This document shows, piece by piece, positions 57,036 to 64,000 of a stretch of DNA of 64,000 nucleotides (the first letter of the stretch is position 1; every line of letters starts with the position of its first letter). Source of the DNA: CAYMTV01 sp964393525 (lineage in GTDB: Bacteria; Patescibacteriota; Microgenomatia; Daviesbacterales; UBA10151); assembly GCA_964393525.1 (NCBI GenBank), contig CAYMTV010000003.1, forward strand, positions 8,155-72,154, read 5' to 3'. The notes below the pieces were generated by a model. The model did no database searches. It was given only the letters and a program-made list of their open reading frames with translations, and had not been told where the DNA came from. The translations under genes and the position numbers were made by a program.

Positions 57036-58142
57036 CTAAATAAATCCTTTTTCCATTGCAATTTGGAGCATTCTGTTTTGGGCAATTGACCAATTGTCAT
57101 CAGAAAAACGTCTAATAAAAACTGTCAAATTTAAATCCACCCACCCTTTTCTATAACCTTTGACAAAATCATAGGAGTTTGGGTATCTTCCAAAAAGTTC
57201 AAAAAATATTTTTCTAAATGAGATAAATTTACTAACTATTACTTCATCAGGTAATGGTTTTTTAGGGTTGTGCTTTATCCTTAGCTTATTTCTAATTGCA
57301 CCTAAGTGTCCGTCTATTGCAGATCTGGATAAGTTTAGGAAATTAGCGATTTGGTTAGGTTTAAAACCAGATCTTATGAGATCAAAAACTTGGAGTTGCC
57401 TTGGGGAAAAACGAGATACATCTTCATCAGTGATGGTAAATTTTTGTAAGGTGGAGTCCTCACTGGTTTCTACCTCAGAGGGTGTATATAAATTTACTTG
57501 TTTTGCAAGTCTACTTAAAGCACGGTACTCTCTTTTTCTACCTCTGTAATGACCATTTCTGGCATTTATAACTACTACCCGAAAGTATGATCTAAAGTTT
57601 CTAAAATTCTCAAAATCTCCTCTTTCTCCTTGTAGAAATGGTAGCATCCTAACAACTGAACCTGCTAAGATTTCTTCTTTCTCAGATAGATCAAGGTGTC
57701 CTAATATATACATACCAAATCTCCAAAGATGTGAAAACGCTTCGTCTTCTGGAACTGGTTTAAATGTTCCATCTGCTTGAGGCTCCCTTAATAACTGTTT
57801 TCTATATTCGCTTTTTTCCAACGCAGATCTAAATGGATGTCCATTCCTTAAAATTTCATCCATAGCATCATTGAATTCTTCAATTTTTGTATCCATAACC
57901 TGTGAGTCGACGCTAAATGGATAGTTAACAGGTCGATAATTTAAGTGAGTGCTGTATCCTGGGAATATCTCTCCAGGATACCTAGTAACTAGAGTATTAT
58001 ATACCCTTACATTTCTTTTAAAACCTCTTTCGGTTAAGTAAGTTGCGAGAGGTTGTGCTAAGGTTCGGAATTCGCCTTTTGTTAATAATCCTCTGTCATA
58101 AAGATCTTTAAGTGGTTTTGGCTGATTAATTTCAACTGCCAT
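57036..58142 (-). CDS. Sigma-70/LuxR-type HTH regulator (ECF-sigma-like)
   Basis: 368 residues. Residues about 137-205 resemble sigma region 2: an EEILAGSVVRML helix, F-NFRSYFRVVVINARN (compare the F-x-x-WL-x-R-IARN signature) and a basic GRKREYR end. Residues about 245-290 are a region-4/LuxR-type helix-turn-helix: FSPRQLQVFDLIRSGFKPNQIANFLNLS (in part) and AIDGHLGAIRNKL. The N-terminal 135 residues and the C-terminal 70 residues are unique. It may be an alternative sigma factor or a two-domain regulator. Its neighbour is an ATPase with a winged helix. Confidence 0.6.
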   Translation of the reverse strand: MAVEINQPKPLKDLYDRGLLTKGEFRTLAQPLATYLTERGFKRNVRVYNTLVTRYPGEIFPGYSTHLNYRPVNYPFSVDSQVMDTKIEEFNDAMDEILRNGHPFRSALEKSEYRKQLLREPQADGTFKPVPEDEAFSHLWRFGMYILGHLDLSEKEEILAGSVVRMLPFLQGERGDFENFRNFRSYFRVVVINARNGHYRGRKREYRALSRLAKQVNLYTPSEVETSEDSTLQKFTITDEDVSRFSPRQLQVFDLIRSGFKPNQIANFLNLSRSAIDGHLGAIRNKLRIKHNPKKPLPDEVIVSKFISFRKIFFELFGRYPNSYDFVKGYRKGWVDLNLTVFIRRFSDDNWSIAQNRMLQIAMEKGFI

Positions 58143-58189
58143 TTAAGTTTCTAGGCGGCAGTTAATTTATCGTCAAGCGAAAATAATCA

Positions 58190-58281
58190 CTTCGTAGCAA
58201 TAAATTTATTGCGAAGCAAAAATTGATTAAGTTGTAACCAATTTATCGCGTAGCGAAAGCTGATCACGTAGTGATTAGCTT
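58190..58281. repeat. Two palindromes between the two regulator genes
   Basis: GCAATAAATTTATTGC (58197-58212), a perfect 16-bp palindrome with CTTCG/CGAAG flanks, and AAGCT-ATCAC-GTA-GTGAT-AGCTT (58257-58281) with one mismatch, which contains the stop codon of the ATPase-wHTH gene. Short GCGAAGC/GCGTAGCG motifs recur between them. Confidence 0.7.
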
Positions 58282-59577
58282 ATAGCCGCGGGTTTTAACG
58301 GTGATTATTTCATGACGACTATTTTGCTGCTTAAGTTTGCTTCTGACTCTGGCAACCAGCCTATCAATAGCCCAGTCGGAAACCCCTAAAGCCTCCTCCT
58401 CCGGCCAGACAGCAGAGATAATACTTTCCCTTTCGCAGATTTGATTTAAGTTATCTTTGAGGAAGTTGAACAGCTTATTCTCTTTTTTGGAAAATTCAAT
58501 GGTTGGTACCTCTGGTTTGGTTTTTTTAGCTGTTTGGTTTATAAAATGTTCAAATAAGGTGCTGAAAATTTGGGGATTTTTGCCCTCTTTAATTAGACCT
58601 GTTTCCCAAAGATATTTGCCTTTTTCCCGATCCTCAGAAGTTAGTAGTTCTTTGCTTGAGACTTTGACTAAAATCTCCTTTTCTATTTCATTCAAGCTTT
58701 CCCAAAGCTCTTCTGACTGTAAGATTATTCTTTCATCCAACAGCAGTAGATTCAGAAAATCCTCTTTATTTTTAATACTCTTATGGTTTTCATGAAGGAT
58801 TATAAGTAATAGCTGAGTATATTGGACATAACCATCAGTTAGCTCATACATGGCATTTTTAACAGTAGACGTAAGCTGTAGTTTTGAATTTTTTAAGTAA
58901 GTTTTGACTATTATCTCCATATCTTTTTTCTCAGCTGGTTTAAGATACATCCTTTGTAAGCTTAGAGACAAAGAGCTCAGATTAAATGTTTGTGGAGCCA
59001 GATGGTCCAGTCTTCGGTAAGTTGTAAATACAAAATTAAGCTTGCCGTGGCTTGAATCTTTCAGTCCAACCAAGTTATCTAAAAATTCCTTGGTAGCATG
59101 ATTTTGCATCCTGTCAAACCGGATAAAAAATATAGTAGGTAAAAGACCGGCCTCCAGGATTTTATTAATGCATATTCTAACCGCATCGATTGCCAAAAAC
59201 AGATCTTTTGACTGGATCGCATCCAAAAAGATTGTTTCCACGGCCTTTTTAACGGATTTATCAAGTGTGATTGAGATTTCAACAGTATCAACAATTCTCT
59301 TTAAGGTTAATACCCAAAACGGATAAATCTCCCTTTCCACAAGATCGTTTAAGTCGATGGGGATAAAAATGTGTGTTTGACCTTTTTGGATATAAGTATC
59401 AACAATGCCTGGATGGTATATAAAAAATCGCAAAAAATTGGATATTCCTACCCGTTTCATGCCTACCATCTCAACCGAGTGGCGGTTTCTAATATAGGAT
59501 CCTAGAGCTTGGGCATCCTTCTTTCGGAAACCGATCGGGTATTCAGTTTCGATAATATTTGTCAAAATATTTGTCAT
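58264..59577 (-). CDS. STAND/AAA-type ATPase-like protein with C-terminal winged helix
   Basis: 437 residues. The N-terminal NTPase-like domain (about 15-260) has a degenerate P-loop: VGMKRVGISNFL (residues 38-49) carries Ile where the Walker A Lys should be; IFFIRFDRM near 158-166 takes the Walker B place with Asp. A helical middle follows. Residues about 355-437 are an OmpR/PhoB-type winged helix (FSKKENKLFNFLKDN, REDIISAVW-like, IDRLVARVRSKLKQQ, ITVKTRGYKL). DNA-binding regulator with a probably inactive NTPase. Proteins of this composition are common in Patescibacteria. Divides the regulatory block from the sugar-phosphate genes. Confidence 0.75.
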   Translation of the reverse strand: MTNILTNIIETEYPIGFRKKDAQALGSYIRNRHSVEMVGMKRVGISNFLRFFIYHPGIVDTYIQKGQTHIFIPIDLNDLVEREIYPFWVLTLKRIVDTVEISITLDKSVKKAVETIFLDAIQSKDLFLAIDAVRICINKILEAGLLPTIFFIRFDRMQNHATKEFLDNLVGLKDSSHGKLNFVFTTYRRLDHLAPQTFNLSSLSLSLQRMYLKPAEKKDMEIIVKTYLKNSKLQLTSTVKNAMYELTDGYVQYTQLLLIILHENHKSIKNKEDFLNLLLLDERIILQSEELWESLNEIEKEILVKVSSKELLTSEDREKGKYLWETGLIKEGKNPQIFSTLFEHFINQTAKKTKPEVPTIEFSKKENKLFNFLKDNLNQICERESIISAVWPEEEALGVSDWAIDRLVARVRSKLKQQNSRHEIITVKTRGYKLITT

Positions 59578-59730
59578 TTAAAGATTGGCATATTGTAGTG
59601 AGTTTAGCCGCAATTATCAATCGTCCTCGCTGTGCTGCGGAACGGTTGGCTATCGCAATAGAGGCTGTCAGGATAGTGTCTTTTAGCAGTCAAGCATAAA
59701 TTAATCTCAAGTGCTTAAATTATTAAATAC
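59578..59730. other. Intergenic interval without a recognised gene
   Basis: Contains TACAAT, reading leftward, 14 nt before the start of the ATPase-wHTH gene, and a GC-richer patch around 59620-59670. No tRNA, no clear hairpin and no ORF with support. Part of a 360-bp gap that also holds the doubtful 60-residue ORF. Confidence 0.6.
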
Positions 59731-59913
59731 TTAGCTCTTTTGCTCCTCTACTAAAGAGTAATTACATTTAGGCTTAAAGCTCGGATGTAAATAATTCATT
59801 AATTTAGTATGTTGCAAGAGAGCTAATTTTTTAAAGATGGCTTTTTCGGCCAACCTCTTTAAGGCTACAGGCTGATTTGTCGAAAAAGCCATTACAGCCT
59901 TTTTACTATCCAT
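59731..59913 (-). CDS. Doubtful small ORF
   Basis: 60 residues, basic, no motif recognised, no membrane segment. A TATAGT hexamer 11 nt before the ATG overlaps the divergent -10 box of the FBPase gene. Codon use is unremarkable. Without conservation evidence it may be non-coding. Confidence 0.3.
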   Translation of the reverse strand: MDSKKAVMAFSTNQPVALKRLAEKAIFKKLALLQHTKLMNYLHPSFKPKCNYSLVEEQKS

Positions 59914-59920
59914 TGTGAAG

Positions 59921-59929
59921 TGATACTAT
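59921..59929 (+). promoter_or_regulatory. Extended -10 of the FBPase gene, leaderless
   Basis: TGATACTAT with the hexamer ending 8 nt before the ATG at 59938. The ACTATA segment reads as TATAGT on the other strand, so a divergent -10 may overlap. Confidence 0.6.
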
Positions 59930-59937
59930 AAAATCTA

Positions 59938-60987
59938 ATGACAGATCTCATTTTTAACCGCTTTCAAGAAACTTTTAATAAAACTACTCAAAATGCGGCT
60001 CTTGCTGCTTACAAAGAAATTCAAAAATTGCACAAAGAAATTTTAAACCCCGAGACAACCGACTTTAAAGCCTTGGGAAGATTGATAGATAAAGCTGCAG
60101 TTTTTGCAATGCAGGAAGTTTTTGAAACTCAGAGCCATTTTTCTATTGAAATTAAAGGGTCAGAGGGCAGGAAAGATACCAGACGTGACGGAATAGCAAG
60201 CCCGGATTTATACGGCTCTTACGGTCCGGCAAAAGGGATCAGGGTTGAAATTGTCAATGATGCAGTGGAAGGCACATCTAGCGCTTCCCGCAACCTCCCA
60301 GGCTCAACATCTGTTTTAGCAGCAGTGCTTAATCAGAAAAATGGGCTTGTCCCTACAGGAAATTTTGATTACATGAGTAAGCTAGTTGGTCCACCCCAAG
60401 TTGCCGGCAAGATCTCACTTGAATTCTCACCGACCGAAAACTTCAAAATTGCCCTAAAGGAGTTAAAAATTAAAAATCCCTCGGATTTAGCAGTGGTTAT
60501 ATTAGACCGGCCAAGAAACCAGTTTGAAATTGAATCTGCCCAAAAATTAGGAATAACTACAATTTTAATTCAAGCTGGGGACTTAATGCCTTCACTGCTG
60601 GCTGTGCAGGATCCCAAAATTTTTGCCTCAATAAAAGACAGTAAGGTTCCAAAAAACATCAAAGGTCTTTTGATTATGGGAAGTGGAGGATGGGAGGAGG
60701 GGATAATAGCCGCTGCCGCGGCCAAGGCTTTGGGAGGACACGCAGAAGGAAGAATTTATTCTGAAGAAGGGCAAGTTATGGAACAAGCTAAAATCATGGG
60801 GACCAGTGAGCTGGTTCCAGCAGACAAATCTTCCATTTTGGTAAGTACGACCCCAATTACCCAAGACCCATGGTTTTCCATTGCTGGAATTACCAATGAT
60901 TTAAAATCTGCTACTATCAGCATTACCCATCAAGGAATGGAGATCAAAAAGTCAGAATCAAGTCAAGATAAATTGATTGCTTCATAG
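59938..60987 (+). CDS. glpX: Fructose-1,6-bisphosphatase class II (GlpX-like)
   Basis: 349 residues. GlpX landmarks: an acidic metal-binding EIKGSEGRKD region, VNDAVEGTSSAS (compare VDPIDGT), a substrate loop, and MGSGGWEEGIIAAAAAKALGG, equivalent to the family GGAPEGVLAAAAL stretch. Mg-dependent hydrolysis of fructose-1,6-bisphosphate, with sedoheptulose bisphosphate as a possible second substrate. It is followed 13 bp later by a class I aldolase, giving a compact gluconeogenesis/pentose pair. Leaderless promoter. Confidence 0.85.
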   Translation: MTDLIFNRFQETFNKTTQNAALAAYKEIQKLHKEILNPETTDFKALGRLIDKAAVFAMQEVFETQSHFSIEIKGSEGRKDTRRDGIASPDLYGSYGPAKGIRVEIVNDAVEGTSSASRNLPGSTSVLAAVLNQKNGLVPTGNFDYMSKLVGPPQVAGKISLEFSPTENFKIALKELKIKNPSDLAVVILDRPRNQFEIESAQKLGITTILIQAGDLMPSLLAVQDPKIFASIKDSKVPKNIKGLLIMGSGGWEEGIIAAAAAKALGGHAEGRIYSEEGQVMEQAKIMGTSELVPADKSSILVSTTPITQDPWFSIAGITNDLKSATISITHQGMEIKKSESSQDKLIAS

Positions 60988-61000
60988 CATAATTTCCCGT

Positions 61001-61981
61001 ATGAATTCGAATTTATCGGATACAGCTAAACTGCTTTCTTCCCCTCCGGGAGTGATTCTGGCGGCTAATGAGTCCCCCTCGAAAATGAAATCGCGTTTTA
61101 ACAAGGTAGGGATTGCTGATTCTTTTGAGATGCGCGCAAACTGGAGAGAAGTAATAGCCGGTGCCCCTATTGGGAAGATGGGAGCCTCCGGTATTATTCT
61201 TCATCCGGAGATGCTTGAGGTGTCAGGGGTTATAGAGCCTTTAAAAAAGCAAAATATTGTAATCATTGTCAAAATTGATGGGGGGCTTGAAGATTTTGGG
61301 ACAGAAGGTGAGCAAGTTACAAAATTTGCCGAAAACTTAGAGGAACTTTTAGCAAAGTGGAAAAACTTGGGTGCCGCGGCTACAAAATTTAGAAGTGTTT
61401 TTAAAATCTCCAATTCTACCCCCTCGGAAGAGTTAATAGCCAAAAACTCGGCAGTTCAAGCAAAACTTACCAAATTAAGTTATGACGCGGGACTTGTGCC
61501 AATGATTGAGCCTGAGGTTTTGCGGACAGGAGACCATTCGTTAGAAAAAGATGCAGAAGTCACAAGTAAAGTTTTAGATGCGGTATTTGCCGAAGTTTTA
61601 AAAGTGGGGATTGATTATACCAAGGCAATCTTAAAACCAAATATGATTACCCCTGGAGAGGATTCAACAGAGGAGGTGTCGGTTGATCAAGTGGCCAAAG
61701 CCACATTAGATGTTTTAACAAACCATGTCCCCAAGGAGATCGCTGGGATAAATTTTTTATCAGGGGGCATCAGTGATGAATTATCAGAACAATATTTAAA
61801 CAGGATCTGTCAGATAGCTAAAGAAAAAGGCCAGGAAAATATCAGTGGGTCTTTTGGACGGGCTATAGTTGGGGCGCCGCTTAAAATCTGGATGGGAAAT
61901 GATGATAATGTTGAAAAAGCCAGAGAAGTTTTAGTTGAAAGAGTTAAAAGATCAAGTTTAGCAAGACAAGGAAAACTATAA
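61001..61981 (+). CDS. Fructose-bisphosphate aldolase class I
   Basis: 326 residues from ATG 61001; the in-frame start at 60977 would overlap glpX. Glycolytic class I type: GVILAANESPSKMKSRF near the N-terminus, VIVKIDGGLEDFG, VPMIEPEVL, the Schiff-base Lys in KAILKPNMITPG (about residue 210), and GINFLSGGISDE. The C-terminal Tyr of animal aldolases is absent. Cleaves or forms fructose-1,6-bisphosphate. CATAAT ends 7 nt before the ATG. Operon partner of glpX. Confidence 0.88.
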   Translation: MNSNLSDTAKLLSSPPGVILAANESPSKMKSRFNKVGIADSFEMRANWREVIAGAPIGKMGASGIILHPEMLEVSGVIEPLKKQNIVIIVKIDGGLEDFGTEGEQVTKFAENLEELLAKWKNLGAAATKFRSVFKISNSTPSEELIAKNSAVQAKLTKLSYDAGLVPMIEPEVLRTGDHSLEKDAEVTSKVLDAVFAEVLKVGIDYTKAILKPNMITPGEDSTEEVSVDQVAKATLDVLTNHVPKEIAGINFLSGGISDELSEQYLNRICQIAKEKGQENISGSFGRAIVGAPLKIWMGNDDNVEKAREVLVERVKRSSLARQGKL

Positions 61982-62014
61982 AAATAGCGAACTTTTAAAG
62001 AAAGGAGGAAAAAT

Positions 62015-62293
62015 ATGCTCGATTTAGATGGAGAAGTAAGTATGGTTGGAGCAGTTAATGAACAAGTCCAGGCTGAAGTAGTACAAATACCAGTAGCTCA
62101 ACCTGAAGTTGGTACCCCAAGAACAGTCAGATATTTTCCAACAATCAGGCAATCTGATAGGAAAATTGGAGATACAGCAGCCAGAAGAAGAGTTGCTGAG
62201 CTTTTAACTGCTTTAGAAAGATCTGATTGGCAACCGGCACAAACTCCATTGACCATTCATGTACCTTATGCGCCTGGTCGAATGCCAAGGTGA
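62015..62293 (+). CDS. Small hypothetical protein with strong Shine-Dalgarno
   Basis: 92 residues, not recognised. The first 40 residues are Val/Gln/Glu/Ala-rich and probably disordered; the middle has RKIGDTAARRRVAELLTALERSDW, an amphipathic helix; the end is Pro-rich. AAAGGAGG precedes the ATG at an optimal distance, one of the strongest ribosome binding sites here, and a strong terminator follows, so it is expressed as the last gene of the aldolase operon. Confidence 0.6.
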   Translation: MLDLDGEVSMVGAVNEQVQAEVVQIPVAQPEVGTPRTVRYFPTIRQSDRKIGDTAARRRVAELLTALERSDWQPAQTPLTIHVPYAPGRMPR

Positions 62294-62357
62294 GTTTGAA
62301 GAAACTAACGTCTTGAAAGATTGACTTTTAAAGTTTAGACAGCTAAAATTAACACGC

Positions 62358-62384
62358 AACCTCCTCATGTGAGTGAGGTTTTTT
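62358..62384 (+). terminator. Terminator after the aldolase operon
   Basis: AACCTC...GAGGTT stem with inner CTCA/TGAG pairing, running into six T (62379-62384). Confidence 0.85.
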
Positions 62385-62502
62385 AATTGAAATGGGTTAT
62401 ATCTTTCGAGCGAAGCGAGAAACTACATTAAAAACTATCATAATTTTTAAGGTAACTTCTCGTCACTAAAGTTCCTCGAAGAATATATTCCCAATTAAAA
62501 AA

Positions 62503-62736
62503 ATGGATAATTTAAAACAACAAAAGATAGAAATGTGGAGTAAAAAGCTTTCCGAGCTTGAAAAAGAGCTTGAAGCGGTTTTAATTCGCAAGGGTGAGGC
62601 TGCTCAAGAGGGAGATTTATCCGAAAATGCAGCTTATAAGATGGCAATTGAAGATGCCGAGACATATTCGGCTCGGATTGCCGAGGTTAAAAAGATTATC
62701 TCCGATTTGGAAAACGGAAAGGCAATGAAGGGATAA
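62503..62736 (+). CDS. Stand-alone GreA/GreB N-terminal coiled-coil protein
   Basis: 77 residues. The whole protein is the antiparallel coiled coil of transcript-cleavage factors: helix one (about 5-33), the tip GDLSEN with Asp38 and Glu41 at the positions of the catalytic pair in GreA, and helix two (AAYKMAIEDAETYSARIAEVKKII, about 43-69). The C-terminal FKBP-like domain that docks Gre on the polymerase is missing; the ORF stops cleanly and fusA begins 2 bp later. It may be a minimal Gre factor or a secondary-channel regulator. Tight coupling to fusA suggests expression with translation genes. Confidence 0.8.
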   Translation: MDNLKQQKIEMWSKKLSELEKELEAVLIRKGEAAQEGDLSENAAYKMAIEDAETYSARIAEVKKIISDLENGKAMKG

Positions 62737-62738
62737 TT

Positions 62739-64000
62739 ATGGCAATTCAATCAAAAACCAAAAGGGATTTTCCCCTAGATAGAATCCGCAATATCGGTAT
62801 TATCGCCCATATTGATGCGGGTAAAACCACGACTACAGAACGAATTCTTTTTTACACCGGAAAAACCTACAAAATTGGTGATATTGACGAAGGAACAACT
62901 ACCACCGACTGGATGGAGCAGGAAAAACAGCGGGGTATTACCATTGTTTCTGCAGCCATTACTGCTTTTTGGACTGCCAAATCCGGACCATTCCAGGATC
63001 AAGAGATGAGAATTAATTTAATTGATACCCCTGGACACGTTGATTTTACAGTTGAAGTTGAAAGATCTTTAAGGGTGTTGGATGGTGGAGTAATTGTTTT
63101 GGATGCAGCCTCAGGAGTTCAATCCCAAACCGAGACAGTCTGGAGACAGGCAGATAAGTATGGAGTACCTTTAATAGCTTTTGCCAATAAGATGGATGTT
63201 GTCGGAGCGGATTTTTTGGGTACTATTCAAAGCGCCCGTGACAGGCTTGGGGCTAATGCTATTGCCTACAACTTGCCAATCGGCTCGGAAAATGACTTTA
63301 AGGGGGTTGTAGATTTACTCACAAAAAAAGCCATAATTTGGGAAGGTGATCCCTCGGCTGGTTCGACTACGCTCACCACAGGTACGCTCACCACAAGTTC
63401 GCTCGGGACAAGTGAGACTGGTGCTAAATTCAATGAACATGAAATCCCGGAGGATATGGTTTCCCAGGTTGAAGAGCACAGAAATAAGTTAGTTGAGGAA
63501 ATCTGTGCAACCGATGAAGTACTCCTGGAGAAGTTCTTAAACGGCGAAGAGATTGATGTTAATGAATTAAAACTGGCCTTAAGAAAAGCAGTTATCAGAA
63601 AAAAAATTGTACCGGTTATGGCAGGTTCCTCCCTTCGAAATAAAGGAGTCCAGCCAATGCTTGACAATGTTGTAAATTTTTTGCCTTCCCCGCAGGATCT
63701 TCCGGAGATTAAAGGCACAGATCCAAAGAGTGGCGAGGAAAAAATTTTCCAAAATACCAAAGATGCTCCTTTAGGTGCCCTGGCTTTTAAAATCCAGGTA
63801 GATCCACACGTTGGGCGTTTAACTTATGTCAGGGTTTACTCAGGAACCTTAAAGAGTGGTTCTTATGTTTACAACTCCACTAAAGGAGTCAAAGAGCGGG
63901 CTGGCCGGGTGCTTTTAATGCACGCCAATGACAGGGAAGAAATAGATGAGGCTTATGCCGGTGAAATTATCGCGGTGGTTGGTCTTAAGGATACAATTAC
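62739..64000 (+). CDS. fusA: Elongation factor G, 3'-truncated by window edge
   Basis: About 420 residues visible; the C-terminal domains lie outside. G domain: AHIDAGKTTTTERIL (G1), RGITI (G2), DTPGHVDF (G3), NKMD (G4); then the G' subdomain and start of domain II (GALAFKIQVDPHVGRLTYVRVYSG). About 24 residues (roughly 205-229; DPSAGSTTLTTGTLTTSSLG) within G' derive from palindromic repeats and sit between IIWEG and KFNEHEIPEDM. Translocates tRNAs and mRNA using GTP. Lies 2 bp after the Gre-like gene. Confidence 0.97.
   Translation, partial: MAIQSKTKRDFPLDRIRNIGIIAHIDAGKTTTTERILFYTGKTYKIGDIDEGTTTTDWMEQEKQRGITIVSAAITAFWTAKSGPFQDQEMRINLIDTPGHVDFTVEVERSLRVLDGGVIVLDAASGVQSQTETVWRQADKYGVPLIAFANKMDVVGADFLGTIQSARDRLGANAIAYNLPIGSENDFKGVVDLLTKKAIIWEGDPSAGSTTLTTGTLTTSSLGTSETGAKFNEHEIPEDMVSQVEEHRNKLVEEICATDEVLLEKFLNGEEIDVNELKLALRKAVIRKKIVPVMAGSSLRNKGVQPMLDNVVNFLPSPQDLPEIKGTDPKSGEEKIFQNTKDAPLGALAFKIQVDPHVGRLTYVRVYSGTLKSGSYVYNSTKGVKERAGRVLLMHANDREEIDEAYAGEIIAVVGLKDTI
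63359..63378 (+). repeat. Palindromic element inside fusA
   Basis: TGGTTCGACTACGCTCACCA: the TGG/CCA arms of the hrcA-leader copy with a different loop. Two further partial halves (ACGCTCACCACA, TTCGCTCGGGACA) follow to about 63410. In frame in the G' subdomain of EF-G. Confidence 0.8.

Noticed and set aside
59578..59730. Small RNA in the GC-richer patch upstream of the ATPase-wHTH gene
   Set aside because: No terminator or convincing fold was seen.
4630..63410. Repeat insertions as proof of pseudogenes or assembly chimeras
   Set aside because: All copies are in frame, lie in loops or tails where this can be judged, and leave catalytic motifs intact in seven genes.
1..64000. CRISPR array or cas operon
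   Set aside because: No regularly spaced direct repeats were seen. The Cas4-like nuclease at 40375 has no cas neighbours.
1..64000. UGA recoding as in Gracilibacteria/Absconditabacteria
   Set aside because: UGA ends many genes in ATGA overlaps and at expected protein ends (folate reductase operon, rpoB, ruvX), so it is a stop.

Overview
The window looks like a scaffold from a Candidate Phyla Radiation (Patescibacteria) genome, most likely Microgenomates-like. This is inferred from gene content and style: low-GC, densely packed genes, housekeeping proteins that are short or missing domains (HrcA, IF-2, AlaRS, a Lon ATPase without protease, a Gre factor reduced to its coiled coil), few Shine-Dalgarno sites, PilM-like and winged-helix/ATPase proteins common in that group, and no transposons. 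TGA is an ordinary stop (many ATGA start/stop overlaps), so the Gracilibacteria-type recoding does not apply. Two N-runs (in grpE and dnaK) mark scaffold gaps. No rRNA, tRNA or CRISPR array was found.

Layout. 1-3.5 kb: 3' end of folC, a DHFR/RibD-like reductase, a queuosine-precursor transporter and a membrane glycosyltransferase. 3.6-8.1 kb: heat-shock cluster hrcA-grpE-dnaK-small ORF under a CIRCE operator, then a terminator and dnaJ. 8.1-11 kb: a large exported protein and a secreted clan GH-A-like hydrolase. 11-24 kb: information-processing block nusA-infB-(degenerate nrnA)-rpsO-pnp, a Lon-like AAA+, RNase J and FtsK. 24-28 kb: an accessory block with an MbcA-like antitoxin, a DUF5615/DUF433 pair and two ketosynthases. 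28-43 kb: small membrane proteins, RodZ-like, alaS, a PilM-like/periplasmic membrane protein, sortase, ruvX, mltG, a RecB-type nuclease, a kinase and a phosphohexomutase. 43-47.7 kb: inositol-phosphatase family protein, tgt, a HIBADH-like dehydrogenase, cupin and GNAT. 47.9-56 kb: rpoB-rpoC-rpsL-rpsG. 56-59.6 kb: small regulatory block (phosphatase, HAD remnant, sigma-like factor, ATPase-wHTH protein). 60-64 kb: class II FBPase and class I aldolase, a small ORF, the Gre coiled coil and fusA (cut by the window end).

Three themes cross the window. (1) A palindromic repeat with core TTCGAC...GCTCA sits in frame inside conserved genes (grpE twice, nusA, infB, tgt, a dehydrogenase, fusA) and in leaders; its outer arms change together and stay complementary between copies. 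(2) Many genes have a -10 hexamer ending 6-9 nt before the start codon and no Shine-Dalgarno site, predicting leaderless mRNAs. (3) Genes of the transcription and RNA-decay machinery (nusA, rpoB, pnp) carry strongly folded leaders, the one before nusA being a complete intrinsic terminator ending 3 nt before its start codon. The ketosynthase pair and the free-standing Gre coiled coil are the most unusual protein-coding finds.
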